A stretch of 64,000 bases of DNA from Cheilinus undulatus. Lineage: Eukaryota > Chordata > Actinopteri > Labriformes > Labridae. The notes beneath the pieces are model-generated. The model saw only the letters and a list, made by a program, of their open reading frames with translations. It was not told where the DNA came from and searched no databases. The stretch's first letter is position 1. Every line of letters starts with the position of its first letter. The position numbers and the translations under genes are program-made. The DNA lies in contig NC_054877.1 of NCBI RefSeq assembly GCF_018320785.1, forward strand, positions 39,826,151 through 39,890,150, in the 5' to 3' direction. Positions 45,426 to 57,425 of this stretch are shown here, piece by piece.

Positions 45426-46377
45426 GAGGGAAAGCCGGAACAATGTAAGACACCATTGTGTTAGCTGAGCAGCTCCTAACTCAGCAGCGCCGATCTAAAA
45501 ACATCTTGCACCGACAACTAAAGGTAACAAACCTATTAGTGAGACTATAGGGATTATGGTGATGGGCGAATTTGCCAAAATGTTGAAGTATCCTTTTAAG
45601 CATTGTTATCAGGTAGGTATGCGTAAGGTTAGCTGGTAAATTGTTCAATTTGTACATCAAATTAGCCGGTTTAAGATTTGTGAGTTGGTTAAAGTAATAA
45701 TGTATAATTTTTTATATATTTTTTAGAAACACAGCATGACGTGCTATTTCATGCCTGAAATCAAGCTTGATTTAAAACTGTAATGTAGCCTCCTGCCACT
45801 TGCAGCCGCTGTAGCTTAAGTTCATGGCCACTGCCAGAGTTTTCCCCAAGCATTTCGCCTGATGTTAACATGAGAAGCTTAGCAGTATAGCAGCTAGCAG
45901 CTAGCCTGTTGTTCTAGTGTGTTATGGCTGTTTTTTAACAAAACGTTGAAATCAAATTGCATGTTGGCTTCTGAAGGTTTTACTCACGTACAACTATTTA
46001 ACCGAAATGACAAGTAATGGCATTAGGCGTGACATTAATCTGCAAAGCCAAACAAAAGCTGGCAGGGCTAACTGCTAACTTTAGCCACACTTGACTCATC
46101 ATACTAGGCTCACATCTTGTACCCACTGACACAATAATCCTGTGATGAATTTGACTGTGTTCTAAGCATTATCTATTAAACTAGTCGGTTAAAGGCTGAA
46201 TGTTAAAGGGATACTTCAACATTTTGGCAAATTCACCAATTGCCATAATCCCTATAGTCTTAGTAATAGGTTTGTTTCCTTTAGTTGTTGGTGCAAGCTG
46301 TTTTTAGATCTGGGGGGCTGATATGCCAGCCGCTCAGCTAAGGCTATGGAGACCCATGGTATTTCCGGCTTTCCCTC
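45426..46377. repeat. Inverted arms around a 600-bp repeat (copy A)
   Basis: The left arm 45,426-45,599 and right arm 46,203-46,377 are reverse complements: 'gagggaaagccgg', 'ctatagggattatgg', 'tttgccaaaatgttgaagta' on the left; 'tacttcaacattttggcaaa', 'ccataatccctatag', 'ccggctttccctc' on the right. The enclosed 45,600-46,200 segment ('cctcctgccacttgcagccg', 'acatgagaagcttagcag', 'gatgaatttgactgtgttct') is shared with 55,525-57,195, which lacks these arms. The minus-strand frame at 46,252-46,446 lies in the right arm and is not a gene. Confidence 0.7.
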
Positions 46378-49300
46378 ATCAAACTTATCAAATACACAAT
46401 CCAACAACTCCAAAACACTCTTGTGGACAAGCTGTGACCTACACATCCACCACGCAATGAAATAATAACGTATAATTATGTAACATTACAATACATGAAG
46501 CAAACACTCGGAACTACTTTCTTGAGTAAACCACTGGGCGGAGTGACACAGTGCGCACCTCAGGCAGTGCCGTAGTTACTTGGTTTCACCTGGACTATCA
46601 TTGGCTGGACATAGCAGAAACGGCTTCTTCTCAAGTTTTGTTGACGGAGGTACCTGCACTAAACGTGCGCTTTTGAAATCACCCAGCCCAGCAGCCATGT
46701 CTGGAGCGTAGTTCCGTCTTTGCATTTTCCTCTAAAACAACTTTGTCTCGTAATGTTCCATGATTATTTCTATGTGTGCTGAATTTGTATTAATATTTTG
46801 CATATTTGTTAATGATATAGAAGTGTTAAATTTATTAGAAATGCTTTAAAACAGCATTAAAACTTTCAATTTAATTGTGTCATTCTTAATCTAGCACATT
46901 TGAGTGCTGATGAGTGCAAAAATAAACATTTCATCTTCTCATATCAGCACTCAAATGTTTGTAAGAGTGCTCTGAAGTGTTCTTAGATTTTCTTTCTACC
47001 AAAGAAGAACTAACAGATTAAAAAAGTTTGGTGGAAATTGGTCAAAATCTTCTTTAAATGGTGTAAGAGGAATTTCCTCTTGAGAGTTGTTGGTGAATGA
47101 CGCTCAGTGTTCAAAACTGCCTTGTCCTGAGGAGTCGTATTGGCTATAAAACTCTTAATGAGCTCACATTTATCACCAAGGTTTTCACATTTCATTCACT
47201 GCACTAAACACTGAGAAAGCACTAGGTGATACGCATTTTGTAGTCTGTGATAAATTGAATTTTTCACACAGTAAACCCATGTCACATCTGTAACATCAGG
47301 ATAGTGTGAGTGCTGTCAGATTCAAGGAGAAGTGGAGAGTAAAGGACTTGGGGAGTTTTTTTTTTTTTTTTACTTTTCAATTGGATCCAAACTCTGAGAG
47401 AAGTATGGATGGATGATAAGGTGTTAAGTAGGTGTGTCTCTTACAGATAATTATCCAGACGCAGCGAGTTAAATCCCGCTGTTTACCAGCTCAACCTGTC
47501 CAAGCCCCGTCTGTCTGGCGATAAGAGCCAGGCTGCATTAGGACATTAGCACACCTGCTAGTGGAGCGCAAGAAAGGGAGGGGGGCAGATGGATGTTCAT
47601 GTGAAGGAGTGAGTGAGCAGATCCATCAAAGTGTCAAAATGACAGTGGGGATATGAAAGGAATTGAAGGTGAGAAAGGAATCCATCTTGCTTGTTCCTTT
47701 TCTTCTACCCCCTCCCATCATGCGCTTCTTCACCCCTTTGAGAGCAGATGCCGAGGTCACAGCAGCAGGCCTCGAGGGGGGGAATCGCAGAGTGTGTTAA
47801 AAGGTTTAAGCGATTGGGTCTTACCAAGCTTAATGTCAATAACTCTGTTTGTCTTTGGCTGATCCTGCCTTCGATCTGTCGGTGTCATCCCCCCCCGTCT
47901 ACCCCACCTCCGTCAAATTCCTGCCTCCTCCGTGCTCCCCTCATCTGTCGCTGCTCACTCGAGTGCAAGAGCCGACTTCATGGTACTTTCTGGATGTGGA
48001 AAGTGAGAAACATGAGTGAAGGAGTTGGGAGAATGTGACACAGCATGACGTGCTGTTTCTCCATCTGGTTTCTCACATTTAGCTTGAAATGTGAATATCA
48101 CAAACAGCTTGCAGGCATATGTGTGTGTTCACAATCCGAGGATATAGGTTGACATTGTGTTTGTGAGGAGCAGGTTGCATTATTCTTGTTGTTGTGGAGG
48201 AGGAGGTGTAAATGGAGGGGGCCTCTGGTGCGGATCAGTGAGCTTCAGCGGGGTCAGCCGTGTACTGAGGTGGAGCTGAGGCCCCTAAAGATGGCAGCTC
48301 TGCATCTTGTAGATGGTTCCATTGAGAGGAGCCGGGCTTGTTCTTTTCTTTCTCTGAGGCTAAAAATAGCCCAGTTATGAGTCTTTTTCAGCTTGAGGAT
48401 TTGCATGTGTGTCGTTGACTGTCCTCATGTCTGAGTCTTTGTAGCTGTCTTTATGTCTCTGTGACTGCTCATCCCTGTGAGTCTGCCTTTATAGAAATAA
48501 TCCACCAGTCTGTCCTTAAGCTGGAAATCAAAGATAAATCAAAATGACGGCATCATCAGAATCCCTTTGGTGATTTTGTTGCAGCTACCAGGACAGTAAA
48601 CAACAGATACACGGCTAAATTCCAATACTGTAGAACTGTTTTACATGGAAAATGTTGGGCAAAAGCTCTCAGATTAAAATGATTGCTTTCTATGACAAAG
48701 TCAAAAAAAAGTCACCTGCTGCTATTCGAACTCAAAGGACAGTGTGTCCAGATTTGAACCATAAACCGTGGCTGTAATAGGGGTGCTGATGTCCTAGCAG
48801 TTATAAATGAGGGCTGTAGTCCTCCAAATGTGCAGCAAGGCACACTCTCCTACTTTTCCATCTAGGTATAAGTGTTGAAATATGGTCACGGCATCTGATA
48901 CCTGCCAGACTGAAATATAACACAGGTTTTGATGCTTCATTTCAGTACCCTGCCACCCTGACGCAACCCCCCTGCCACTCCAAATGAAAGGCATGAAAAT
49001 ATGCTATGGAATTCGTGTGATTTATGCGCGCTCACTTTATCTTAGCAGAGCATGAACGTCTTTTAATCTTTTTGTTGTCCCGACCAATGTCTGTGCTCTG
49101 CCAGTGTTTTACTACCAAGGACACAGTCACACTGACTGACACATTTATTTTATTATTTCATACAAAGCCAGTAGCCTCTATGAGATTTTCTTGAGCCTCT
49201 TGCATCGAAAGGTTAGACCCATTTCATTTTCTTATCCTATGTTCTACTGGCAAGGTGTTTCTCTGAATAATCTGTGATACTATTGGGACAGCTTTTAATC

Positions 49301-49397
49301 ACTAGCTGATTTTAAACACACTTTCTTTTCTCTTAAAATTATTAATAAGGCACTGGCATTGTTTGAAAGTATTGCTTTAGCATTGGTGTTGGGGGGG
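46378..49397. other. Mostly unique intronic sequence; one possible conserved block
   Basis: No exon with flanking splice signals was recognised. A GC-balanced, non-repetitive stretch at about 47,440-47,570 ('ttacagataattatccagac', 'gccaggctgcattaggacat', 'tagcacacctgctagtggag') contrasts with its AT-rich surroundings and is a candidate intronic enhancer, on composition only. A poly-T run lies at 47,356-47,371. Frames at 47,653-48,380 show no domain. Confidence 0.4.
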
Positions 49398-49615
49398 GGG
49401 AATAAAGGTGGGAACCCCTAACTAGATCTTTGCAAAGGTAGCTGTAATGGCCAAATTTAAAAGTTGAGACTGAGAGGACCAAATATTTAAGAAGATGTAA
49501 GCAATTAAACAGCACAAGCGATATAAAGGGACTTTCATCATTTAAAAGTATTGATTTAGCATTCGTATGAGTAAAAACCCAAATACCCTACCCTAATGTC
49601 AACTCACCTCTCTAT

Positions 49616-50412
49616 AGGTGCTTTCAAATTAGGTTTGATTATTCCAAACTGTACGGCGTGATTCCTACCCCTTCTCCTCTCTGGCTTGCTTTCACAAAAG
49701 CAACATTGATCTATGCCCCGGCCCTCTTGCGCATGTACTCAGTCTGATACAGCAGGTGGCGGTATGCACGTAGCTGGTTTATGAACCAAAGAGAAGAAAA
49801 AGAAAAAGGCGGCATTGCAACTTCTCAGGTTATGACCTGAGTGATGACTGTGTTTTAACCTGGCTAAAAAAAGTCCATCCTACTACCATGGATGTTTAAA
49901 AATCACTTTTTAAGATGCCAGCAAAGTTGCTTTTCGTATCTGCACATCTACGTGCCGCTCAGAGGATCAAATGGGATTGCACTTCTTGGATACAACAGTT
50001 TTTAAGTTGACATGGGATCTGTATTGTCTGGGCATTGCATTTTACTCACTCCAACTTGTGTTAATCTGTAGGTGAGTCATAACAGACTGTTTGTTGACTT
50101 GATTCTGATGGTTTCCACCTTTTATTGAGGAAAAATGTGGACAAACTGCCACGCCATGGAAAAAAGTTTAGTTTATACGATAACATTTTATAGCTGATAC
50201 CAACACTCTGTCCCGTTTCTGGGCGTGGCTGCATTCACATTTCATCCGAAGGCTGCCAGAGTCCACTTTAATTGTGTCCGAGACCACCTCCCCAAGTGGG
50301 CCCAGGCTTGTTGCCCGTGCACAGTTCATTTGCATGCATACTGACCAATCGAACTGGACTTTGGGCTCAGGTGCACTCAGATCCGGGACCAGGCCCTTAG
50401 TTTGAATGTCAC
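49616..50412. mobile_element. Probable non-autonomous DNA transposon
   Basis: A GC-richer block in an AT-rich intron. It contains 'gcaggtggcggtatgcacgt', a phrase I recognise from fish non-autonomous elements. The ends 'ggtgctttcaaattagg' (left) and 'cttagtttgaatgtcactt' (right) are weakly inverted. The minus-strand frame at 50,168-50,485 covers its right half and has no known domain. It sits between the two parts of the duplication at 49,398-51,034. Confidence 0.45.
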
Positions 50413-50663
50413 TTAAATAAAGGTGAAAACTCCAAACAAGATTGCAAAGGTAGCTGTCATGGTCAAATTTAGAGGTAGGTGACATGGTGAAGAAAACCCA
50501 GCGTAAGCCCCTTCACACTCAAACAAATCTCCTGAATACTTAAATGCAAACGGACATTTTTCATCCTGACTTTGACTGGACTTTTCCAATAAGGCCCAAA
50601 GTATGTTTTACACTTGAGGTTAGGCTACACTGGTTTGAAAATGCTTCAGGAAATATTTCCACA

Positions 50664-50980
50664 ACACTGATAATAACTTTATTTGTATAGCACTTTTAAA
50701 AACAAGGTTTCACAAAGTGCTTTGACGTGCAGAAGCAAACAGAAGGATGAATCAACAAAACCCCAACAAAAGACAAAGAAAACAGAACGAAAGACACCCA
50801 ACAACATCAGCAGCACCTTAACAAAAACCTGAGAACAGCATCATAAGACATCAAGAACCCAGACGTCACAAGATGCCAAGCAAACTCAGCCATCATAGAC
50901 TTCACAGCCATCATATCACATGACATCATATGTACCATATAAACAATAGGAGCCCAGGTAACACAGAAACCCAGCCTCAA
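50664..50980 (-). repeat. LINE-like 3' fragment
   Basis: 'ataactttatttgtatagca' followed by 'ttcacaaagtgctttgacg' is the reverse complement of the 'aaagtgctatacaaataaag' tail typical of fish non-LTR elements; the plus-strand form is seen at 54,690-54,778. The minus-strand frame at 50,807-51,130 overlaps it and is not supported as a gene. Confidence 0.5.
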
Positions 50981-51179
50981 GGTTGAGACAAAGAGAACTA
51001 AAAATTTAACAAGATGTGAGCAATTAAATGAGAAACAAAGAGGTAAAAACAAAACAATAGATAAAAACATAATTCTAGAAAATTCACTGTGAACATTGAC
51101 TGTGATGTTCTTGGACTGGCCTGCATTCATGGACAGTATAGTGAACCACTAGTGCAGTTTCTGTGCTCATAAGTGTCAT

Positions 51180-54100
51180 TATGGCTATGTTCAAACTGTA
51201 GGAATTAATGCTCTGTTGGGATCTTTTCTCAAATCAGATCGTTTTATTTGGTTGTTCAAACTGCAGTTGAATTCCAAAAGATCAGATTTGTGTCTGATTT
51301 AGAACCATGTGTGACCAAGTGGCCTAAATCTGATATTAAAAGATCAGATTCTGTGTGACTTGTGCTATTCACATTTTCAAACATTCATATTATAAAAAGA
51401 AATTCAAGAAGTTTTTATGATACCATGAATATGTTGACATTTGTCCAAAGCATTCTTATAAAGTGTTGTAAAGCAGCCTTTGTTGCTTCTAGTGTTGGAG
51501 TTAATCTAATTACCTTCAGGGTGTCAGGCTCTACAATAACACATTAGTTTGCAGTTGCTTTGTATTAGGTTGTACTTTAAAGGGCAATAAAAATGACTGC
51601 AAAAAGGCGTTTAAGTTTAACAATAGTGCCACTATTGCACTAAATAGGAGTACAGTTATACAACTTGAAACTTTGAAACCAGTACTTTAAAAACTTCAGG
51701 TTTTGTATTTTTTTATATACTTGATATTTGTATGTTTTGAATATAAAATACACTTTTCAAAACCGTCTTTATTCTCTGCATTTTCCTTGATAACCAAGCA
51801 AGTACACTCATGATACCATTTATGTAATATATCGCAATGCAATCACAAATGTTGTCTAGTAAAACTGCGCATTATTATGAAATCCTGCAGCACTAGTTGC
51901 CTCTGTGTTGTTCTTTCATTAACATGTCTTGTCTCCTGACCCATCCCCCCGGTGCCTGACAGGGACAGTCTGACACTGCGAGAAGCATGTGTGACCAACC
52001 CACTAAGGAATATTTCAGGGGCAGTTCACCTTTAATTTCTGAGTGGGTATTATAATATGAAGTGTCAAAGATTTTTAAGCTATTGAAATCCTCCGTGGCC
52101 GCTACCAGTCAGTTGAATTCAGAGGTGCAGAGATTGTGAGGATAAGGGCCAATGGCAATTTTTAAAATAACTGTTTTTCTAATGGCTGCTTCTGATGTTG
52201 ATGTTCTTTTTATCATTTCTTTTGGTGTAACATTTCTGCTGTTTTCTTTCATGTTTGATCATGAAAACAGATCAGAGCTCATCTAACAGGTGACTTCTTC
52301 TCCTAAGTAAAAATCTCTCATGTGATTGGGTATTCCAGAAGCCAGTGTTAAGTGATAGGACACAGCAGAAAAATCCTGGCTACTGATATCTATCTAAACC
52401 ACATTTTTTGCTAATGGGTGGTGTTTGTCTTAGAAGGCTGATATCTGCCAGTACAGATGTTAAACTGATGCATTTGTGCACCCTTTGTTAAAATTAGCTC
52501 TCTTCTGATCAGACTCAGGGTGGACTGAAAAACAAAGGAAAATAAGATGTAGCCCATCCACTGCCTCGAGCAGAGTTAGGAAGCTGTCCACAGAGGGCTG
52601 GACTTCTTTCAAACACCACCAGCTACTTTAAACCCTTACTAGCAGTGATTTAACATCAGTTGAGGACAATTTCACACTCCAGACCAACTAAAAATCTTTA
52701 AAACATCTTCTCTTACCTGACTGAGTTACATTTCTCTCTTTTAGGAGACTTCTTGTTTCTATCCATCTCTATCTGAGTTTCTCTGCTCTCCATAAAGGCA
52801 CAGTGGAATCACAGCTGTATGAACTAGAGCTTTAGACCTCTAAAGATTTCCTTTTTAATCAGTTAAAAGATGAATAAGACACTGTCAATAAGTTTGAAAA
52901 CTTACTTTTTCATCGTTGTCTTTATTATTTTCTCAGTTAATAGATTAGTTTTAATCATTTTTAAATTGTAAAAAAAAATGTTGATTTTTATCTTAAAAGC
53001 TACTGCTGATGTTAGAATGTTTAGTCTTCTATCACATATGGTTAATAATGCAAATTCTTCACATATTGTTACCATCATTAACGACATCATAGCCATGTTG
53101 TTTTTCTCTCTTTCTGCACCTTCCTCTTCTACTTTCTCCACCTCTTTCTATCTTTCTGCATCTTTTTCCTTCCCTTTTTTTGATTAAGATGGATATCGAC
53201 ATTTTGAATCAACTCTTTGAATCTACCTCTCAGCTCGAATCTCGTTCTGCTTCAGCTGAATTGTGCCTTTGGTCATAGCACTGCATGAACTTATTCTGAT
53301 CACTTCCATGTCCATGTGGGCTGAAATGCTACACTTGACAATTCATTCTTGACCTTTTATTCTGTGGGCTGAAAAATCCACGTGTCAAGGCCAACCATTC
53401 CCGCTGTGGTAATGATGGTGCTGGAGAGAGCTGTCTCACTCCAAACTCTCCCACAGGTATTTGTACATGGCTGTTAAAGATTCAATACGCTGCTTTAGGC
53501 ACATTACTGACCTTATTAAGCAGATTGGGTGTCAGCCCTGTCCAATAAAAATCTACTTCTCAGCCACTTTTGTAATAAAATTCAATAACTTACTTTTGTG
53601 AAGTTGCACAAAGCTGTCAGGCATTTTAGGCAACACAGAATCCCTCTGTGCGCCATGTTTACTTTTTATCAATACTGGTTATCTTTATTTTTCAAGTTTT
53701 TCTTTATTACAAAACAAATCCTAGAAATGAACAGATAGTTGTGGAAAAAACCTAAGCACAAGACCAGATGAAAGTCAGATTGATTTACTGAATCGACTCA
53801 ATAAATCTTGAAAATTAAATACTAATCAGTTTTATTATCTTTGTTTTTGTTGGTAAAAAAATGAAATTGCCACAATTTTCTCTCCAGGTAAAAAGAGAGC
53901 CAGCTTTGTAACAGAGAAAATCTGGCTCTGTGCTCAACAGTCCAGGTCTACCCTCTAATCTCACTTTGTGGTACACCCCTCTGGGCATTATCATAAAAGC
54001 CAGTGCGTATGATGCACTTTCATATCTAATTTTTCATCTAAGAGACTGGCTGCATCCTATATACAGACCAATATAACAAGAGTATGAAGAGCAGTGACAT

Positions 54101-54689
54101 GTGCTGTCATGACTACAAGTGCAGCCACCACCATCACACACTGCATGAGATGCTATTGATCATCCTTTCCTGTTCATTGTGTAGTCCTAGTGCTTACTTC
54201 AAATCTCAGAATGTGCAGGGATGAATACAGATACAGACTGGGATAGTGAGCGTTGGCGCTACTTTATAAGAGGGTTTTGCCCTAATTTAGTCATAATTCT
54301 GCATCTAAAGAAACTGGAGTATACTGTTAAGTAAAAGCCTTGTGGAGTGCTCTTGATTGAAAAGACTCAGAGACTACAAGGGACCAGAGAAGGTGGGCAG
54401 CTTGTGGGCTGTGATTCTGTACCTTACATCACTGCAGGCTGAGAGCTCAACTGCTCTATTGAAGTAAGCAGAAGTGAAAACTCTGCTAACTGTGATACTC
54501 TCTAAATGTCGTCAGTTATCGATCAACTCATGTCTTCATAAAGTTTTCAAAGAAACATGTCTTACTTAAATGTCATCAGCCATTTCCAGCAACGCTCAAA
54601 GTTGCAATTAGTTGAACAGGCCGCCCCACTGGGACGAGGTGCTGCACTTGATATGTATATTTCGTGTCTGCTTTTATTCTGTTCTGCTT
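51180..54689. other. Intronic sequence without recognised exons
   Basis: At 51,185-51,360 inverted phrases such as 'tcaaatcagatcgtttta' and 'aagatcagattctgtgtga', plus 'gttcaaactg' repeated, suggest a decayed MITE. The rest is AT-rich and unique-looking. The frames at 52,902-53,187 lie on both strands of a pyrimidine-rich tract. Confidence 0.45.
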
Positions 54690-54778
54690 GTTGCAGTATC
54701 CTGTACAGCACTTTGGAGACTTTGTGTTGGTAAAATGTGCTATACAAATAAAGTTGGATTGGAGTTGGATTGGATATA
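54690..54778 (+). repeat. LINE 3' tail with short tandem repeat
   Basis: 'cctgtacagcactttggaga', then 'aaatgtgctatacaaataaa', then a GTTGGATTGGA-type tandem tail. The order matches 3' ends of fish LINE elements, which finish in short direct repeats. Confidence 0.65.
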
Positions 54779-55868
54779 GAGGGAATCCAGTCTCCTAGAA
54801 TTGGTTTTACATAAGCGAGCGTCTGCCTTAAGTGTGAAGCTGGTGTGAGTGTTACAGTAGCAGTGTCACCTGTTGTCTCAACGTTTTACATTCAGGAGAC
54901 ACAAACGCTGCATACACAGTGCTCAGACTACTGATATTTTTTTTAAGTTAACTTGAATGCAGATTATTCAAAGAAATGAGAAAACTTCTCATTAAAGTCA
55001 GAAGTGGTAGCATTATGTGCTTCAGGTCACATGACTAACATCACACGTCCTGCAATGTGGCTATCATGCATGCACACATCACCATAGCTCTGTGAAGTAA
55101 TTTATCATTAAACCCTAGTGGAAAGAGCTACAATGCAGCACAGGACAAGTGGATTTAGTGGAATGCCTTTGTAATCATTGTACAGCTAGACAGTTTGAAG
55201 TAGGGATGACATCAGTATTGGCAGATATGAGCATTTCTGATATACTGGTGGTTAATATTGGCCTTTAATAGCTGAAAATGTTGGCAGTGTGCACAAATTA
55301 TTCTGCAGAGTTGCATGAAGGGCAAACAGATCTATGGCAGTTGAAGTTTTTTTCTTTGATCATCCTCATTCTTTAAACTTCAAAGTGCATTTTTTAGGGC
55401 TTAAGTTTTAGGTCTGAAATACATTTTTAAACATCATAACAATATGGTCATCGGCTAAAATGAATCTGTAAATGAGAAATCTGAGAGAGCCTTCAGAACA
55501 GTCTGTGACTAGCAAGTGGCATCAGGATTTTAGGGATGTGTGTGGTTAGCCGGCTAAATGGTTAGGTTAGCATATCAAATTAGCCAGTGCAAGATTTACA
55601 AGTCAGTTGAACTAATTACCAACCTTTTTTTTTTTTTTTTTTTAATAAAAAGGGCCCTAAAATCCTCTTTTGTTAAACTGTAAATTAAGCCTCCTGCCAC
55701 TATAAGCTGCTGTAGCTTCAGTGGATGGCTGCTGCCTTCCTGTTAGAGCTTTCCAGGGCACTTCGCCGGACATTAACATGAGAAGCTTAGTGGTAACATG
55801 ACGTTTTTTTTTTTAACTGGCAAATGGAAATTTTGTGTTATGTAGGCTGTTGAGGGTTATACTCACAT

Positions 55869-56907
55869 TTATACCATGGTCTTGGTGAATACTTGATTCT
55901 GATTGGCTCTGGAAATTCCATAGGTGTCCATTAACTTCTGATATATGGACACCATTCAAACTTCACAAGTAGTTCTGGTCAACAAATCATTACACTGTTC
56001 CAAATTAATGTGCAGCAGCCGTTAGCCGTTACTCCGCCGTTACTATAGCAAGCTGGGACAATTATATTTTCTGAGCAGGGAGTACAGCTTTGCCAGCCTA
56101 GGAGCCTGCAGACCGGCATCAACCGTCACTTAACTGACATAAATAAAATGACAGACTCCAGGTTTAAGACCAGTAATGTAAGATGGTCCTATCTTCTATG
56201 TCCAACGTACGCTTTGTTTCCAGGCTCACCTTAACACTGAGAGGTGAGTGTCACAAAAAAACCTCACTTCCCTCCTGTTCTAACCTCTATAAACTATTGT
56301 CAGAAGATTCAAATAACACAAACAAAAGAAAAGAAGCTATTATTTCTTTGTAGAGCCAAAGATAACACTTCTGATAAACCGGCATGATAATATCTGATAA
56401 ATATTGACGTGTCTGACAGACAATCAGCACCTGCAGGACGTGGACAGCTCCGTTTCACGTCTGTGACCTTGTAGTGCAGAAGGGGGAATTATTCTGTTTA
56501 TTCAAACAGCTGGTCTTCTAAAACTAAACTTTCTATCAGATGACTGTTCCTGTTCATGTACAGGTTTATAGTCTGATCACAGATGACTCTCAGTCTCACT
56601 CATCTTCATGTCTTTTCATTGATAGAGCCATTCAGAAAGTGCGCTGAACAGACTAGTTTTTTGTTCTGTTGTGACTTCATATCTATGGTCCGCCCTATTT
56701 ACTGGAGTACTGAATAACGTTTACATTCCCTAAGAACGTTATGGGATTGGATTGGCTATTCCTCTAGTTATTAGTCGAGCCCTCAGACGTTGCTAGGGGA
56801 AAGAAATTGTTGCTTTAGTAAAACTTTCTGTTTTGATCACAAAACATATGAAATTATGAATTAGTAGTTTTGTTAATAATTTTCGGTGGCAAGTGACCAT
56901 GGTATAA
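55869..56907. mobile_element. Nested DNA transposon-like insertion with TTATACCATGGTC ends
   Basis: The 13-bp sequence TTATACCATGGTC at 55,869-55,881 is repeated exactly, inverted, at 56,895-56,907. Copy A of the host repeat lacks this 1.04-kb segment, supporting an insertion. Inside the left end, GGTGTCCAT and ATGGACACC form a 9-bp perfect stem at about 55,923-55,954. No transposase frame was recognised. The superfamily is uncertain because the target duplication is not separable from the palindromic ends. Confidence 0.65.
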
Positions 56908-56916
56908 GCACGTTAA

Positions 56917-57015
56917 TGCCCTTCGAGGTGTCCAATTATCAGGGATTAATGGACTTCACGTTAGATGGTTCAGGCCGCCATGTCATTCCCTGATAATTGG
57001 ACACCTCGTCTGGCA
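56917..57015. mobile_element. 99-bp hairpin MITE flanked by TTAA
   Basis: TTAA occurs at 56,913-56,916 and 57,016-57,019. Between them the ends TGCC...GGCA are inverted. A perfect 22-bp inverted pair lies inside them, starting CGAGGTGTCCAATTATCAGG on the left, with its mirror ending ATTGGACACCTCG on the right. The loop is about 41 bp. TTAA target duplications are characteristic of piggyBac and Kolobok superfamilies. It starts only 9 bp after the TTATACCATGGTC element, so it could instead be a structural end of that element. Confidence 0.65.
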
Positions 57016-57329
57016 TTAACCCTTTCATAACTCAACCAAAGTAAAAAGAAGCCACATTGCAAAGAGGGTTAAAGGCTGGCTGAGCTAGCTGTTTATGTTA
57101 GCTACACTCAATGAATCAGGCACACGTTGTACCTGCTGACACAACAAATCTGTGATGAATTTGACTGTTTTCTAAGCATTTTATCCTCTTTTGACTAGTA
57201 GGCTAAATGCAGTTCAAATGGGCATTTAGCTGAGTAGGGAAGTAGACGCCTGGGGACACTTTTACTGGATTTATGGTCAATTTTGATGCATTTATAGTCA
57301 ATGTTAATGCCTGGGAGCAGCTTGTGTTT

Positions 57330-57425
57330 ATCCTTTTTTGTGGGGTGTTTCTTTTTTTGGTCTGCTTTACCGAATTGTCCCTTAAGGGAATAATAAAGTT
57401 GTTTATTTGAATTTGAATTAAATTG
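57330..57425 (+). repeat. LINE 3' tail
   Basis: 'gaattgtcccttaagggaat' plus 'aataaagttgtttatttgaa' followed by 'tttgaattaaattg' is the 'ccc..gggataataaagtt' tail pattern of fish L2-like elements, ending in a GAATT-type short repeat. The minus-strand frame at 57,203-57,451 spans it and is not a gene. Confidence 0.6.

Larger units (their letters stand above)
49398..51034. repeat. Diverged local duplication split by insertions
   Basis: Segment 49,401-49,515 ('aataaaggtgggaacccc', 'tgcaaaggtagctgtaatgg', 'ccaaatttaaaagttgagac', 'aagatgtaagcaattaaa') reappears in two pieces: 50,415-50,475 ('aataaaggtgaaaactcc', 'tgcaaaggtagctgtcatgg', 'tcaaattta') and 50,982-51,032 ('aaggttgagacaaagagaac', 'aagatgtgagcaattaaa'). 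The second copy is interrupted by about 500 bp including the LINE-like piece at 50,664-50,980. Confidence 0.55.
55204..57195. repeat. Intronic composite repeat, copy B, with nested insertions
   Basis: From about 55,525 it parallels copy A (45,600-46,200): 'gttagccggctaaatgg', 'cctcctgccactataagctg', 'taacatgagaagcttagtgg', then after an interruption 'gatgaatttgactgttttct'. The interruption (about 55,869-57,020) is absent from copy A and consists of an element with TTATACCATGGTC ends and an adjoining hairpin element. A poly-T run lies at about 55,626-55,643. Confidence 0.65.
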
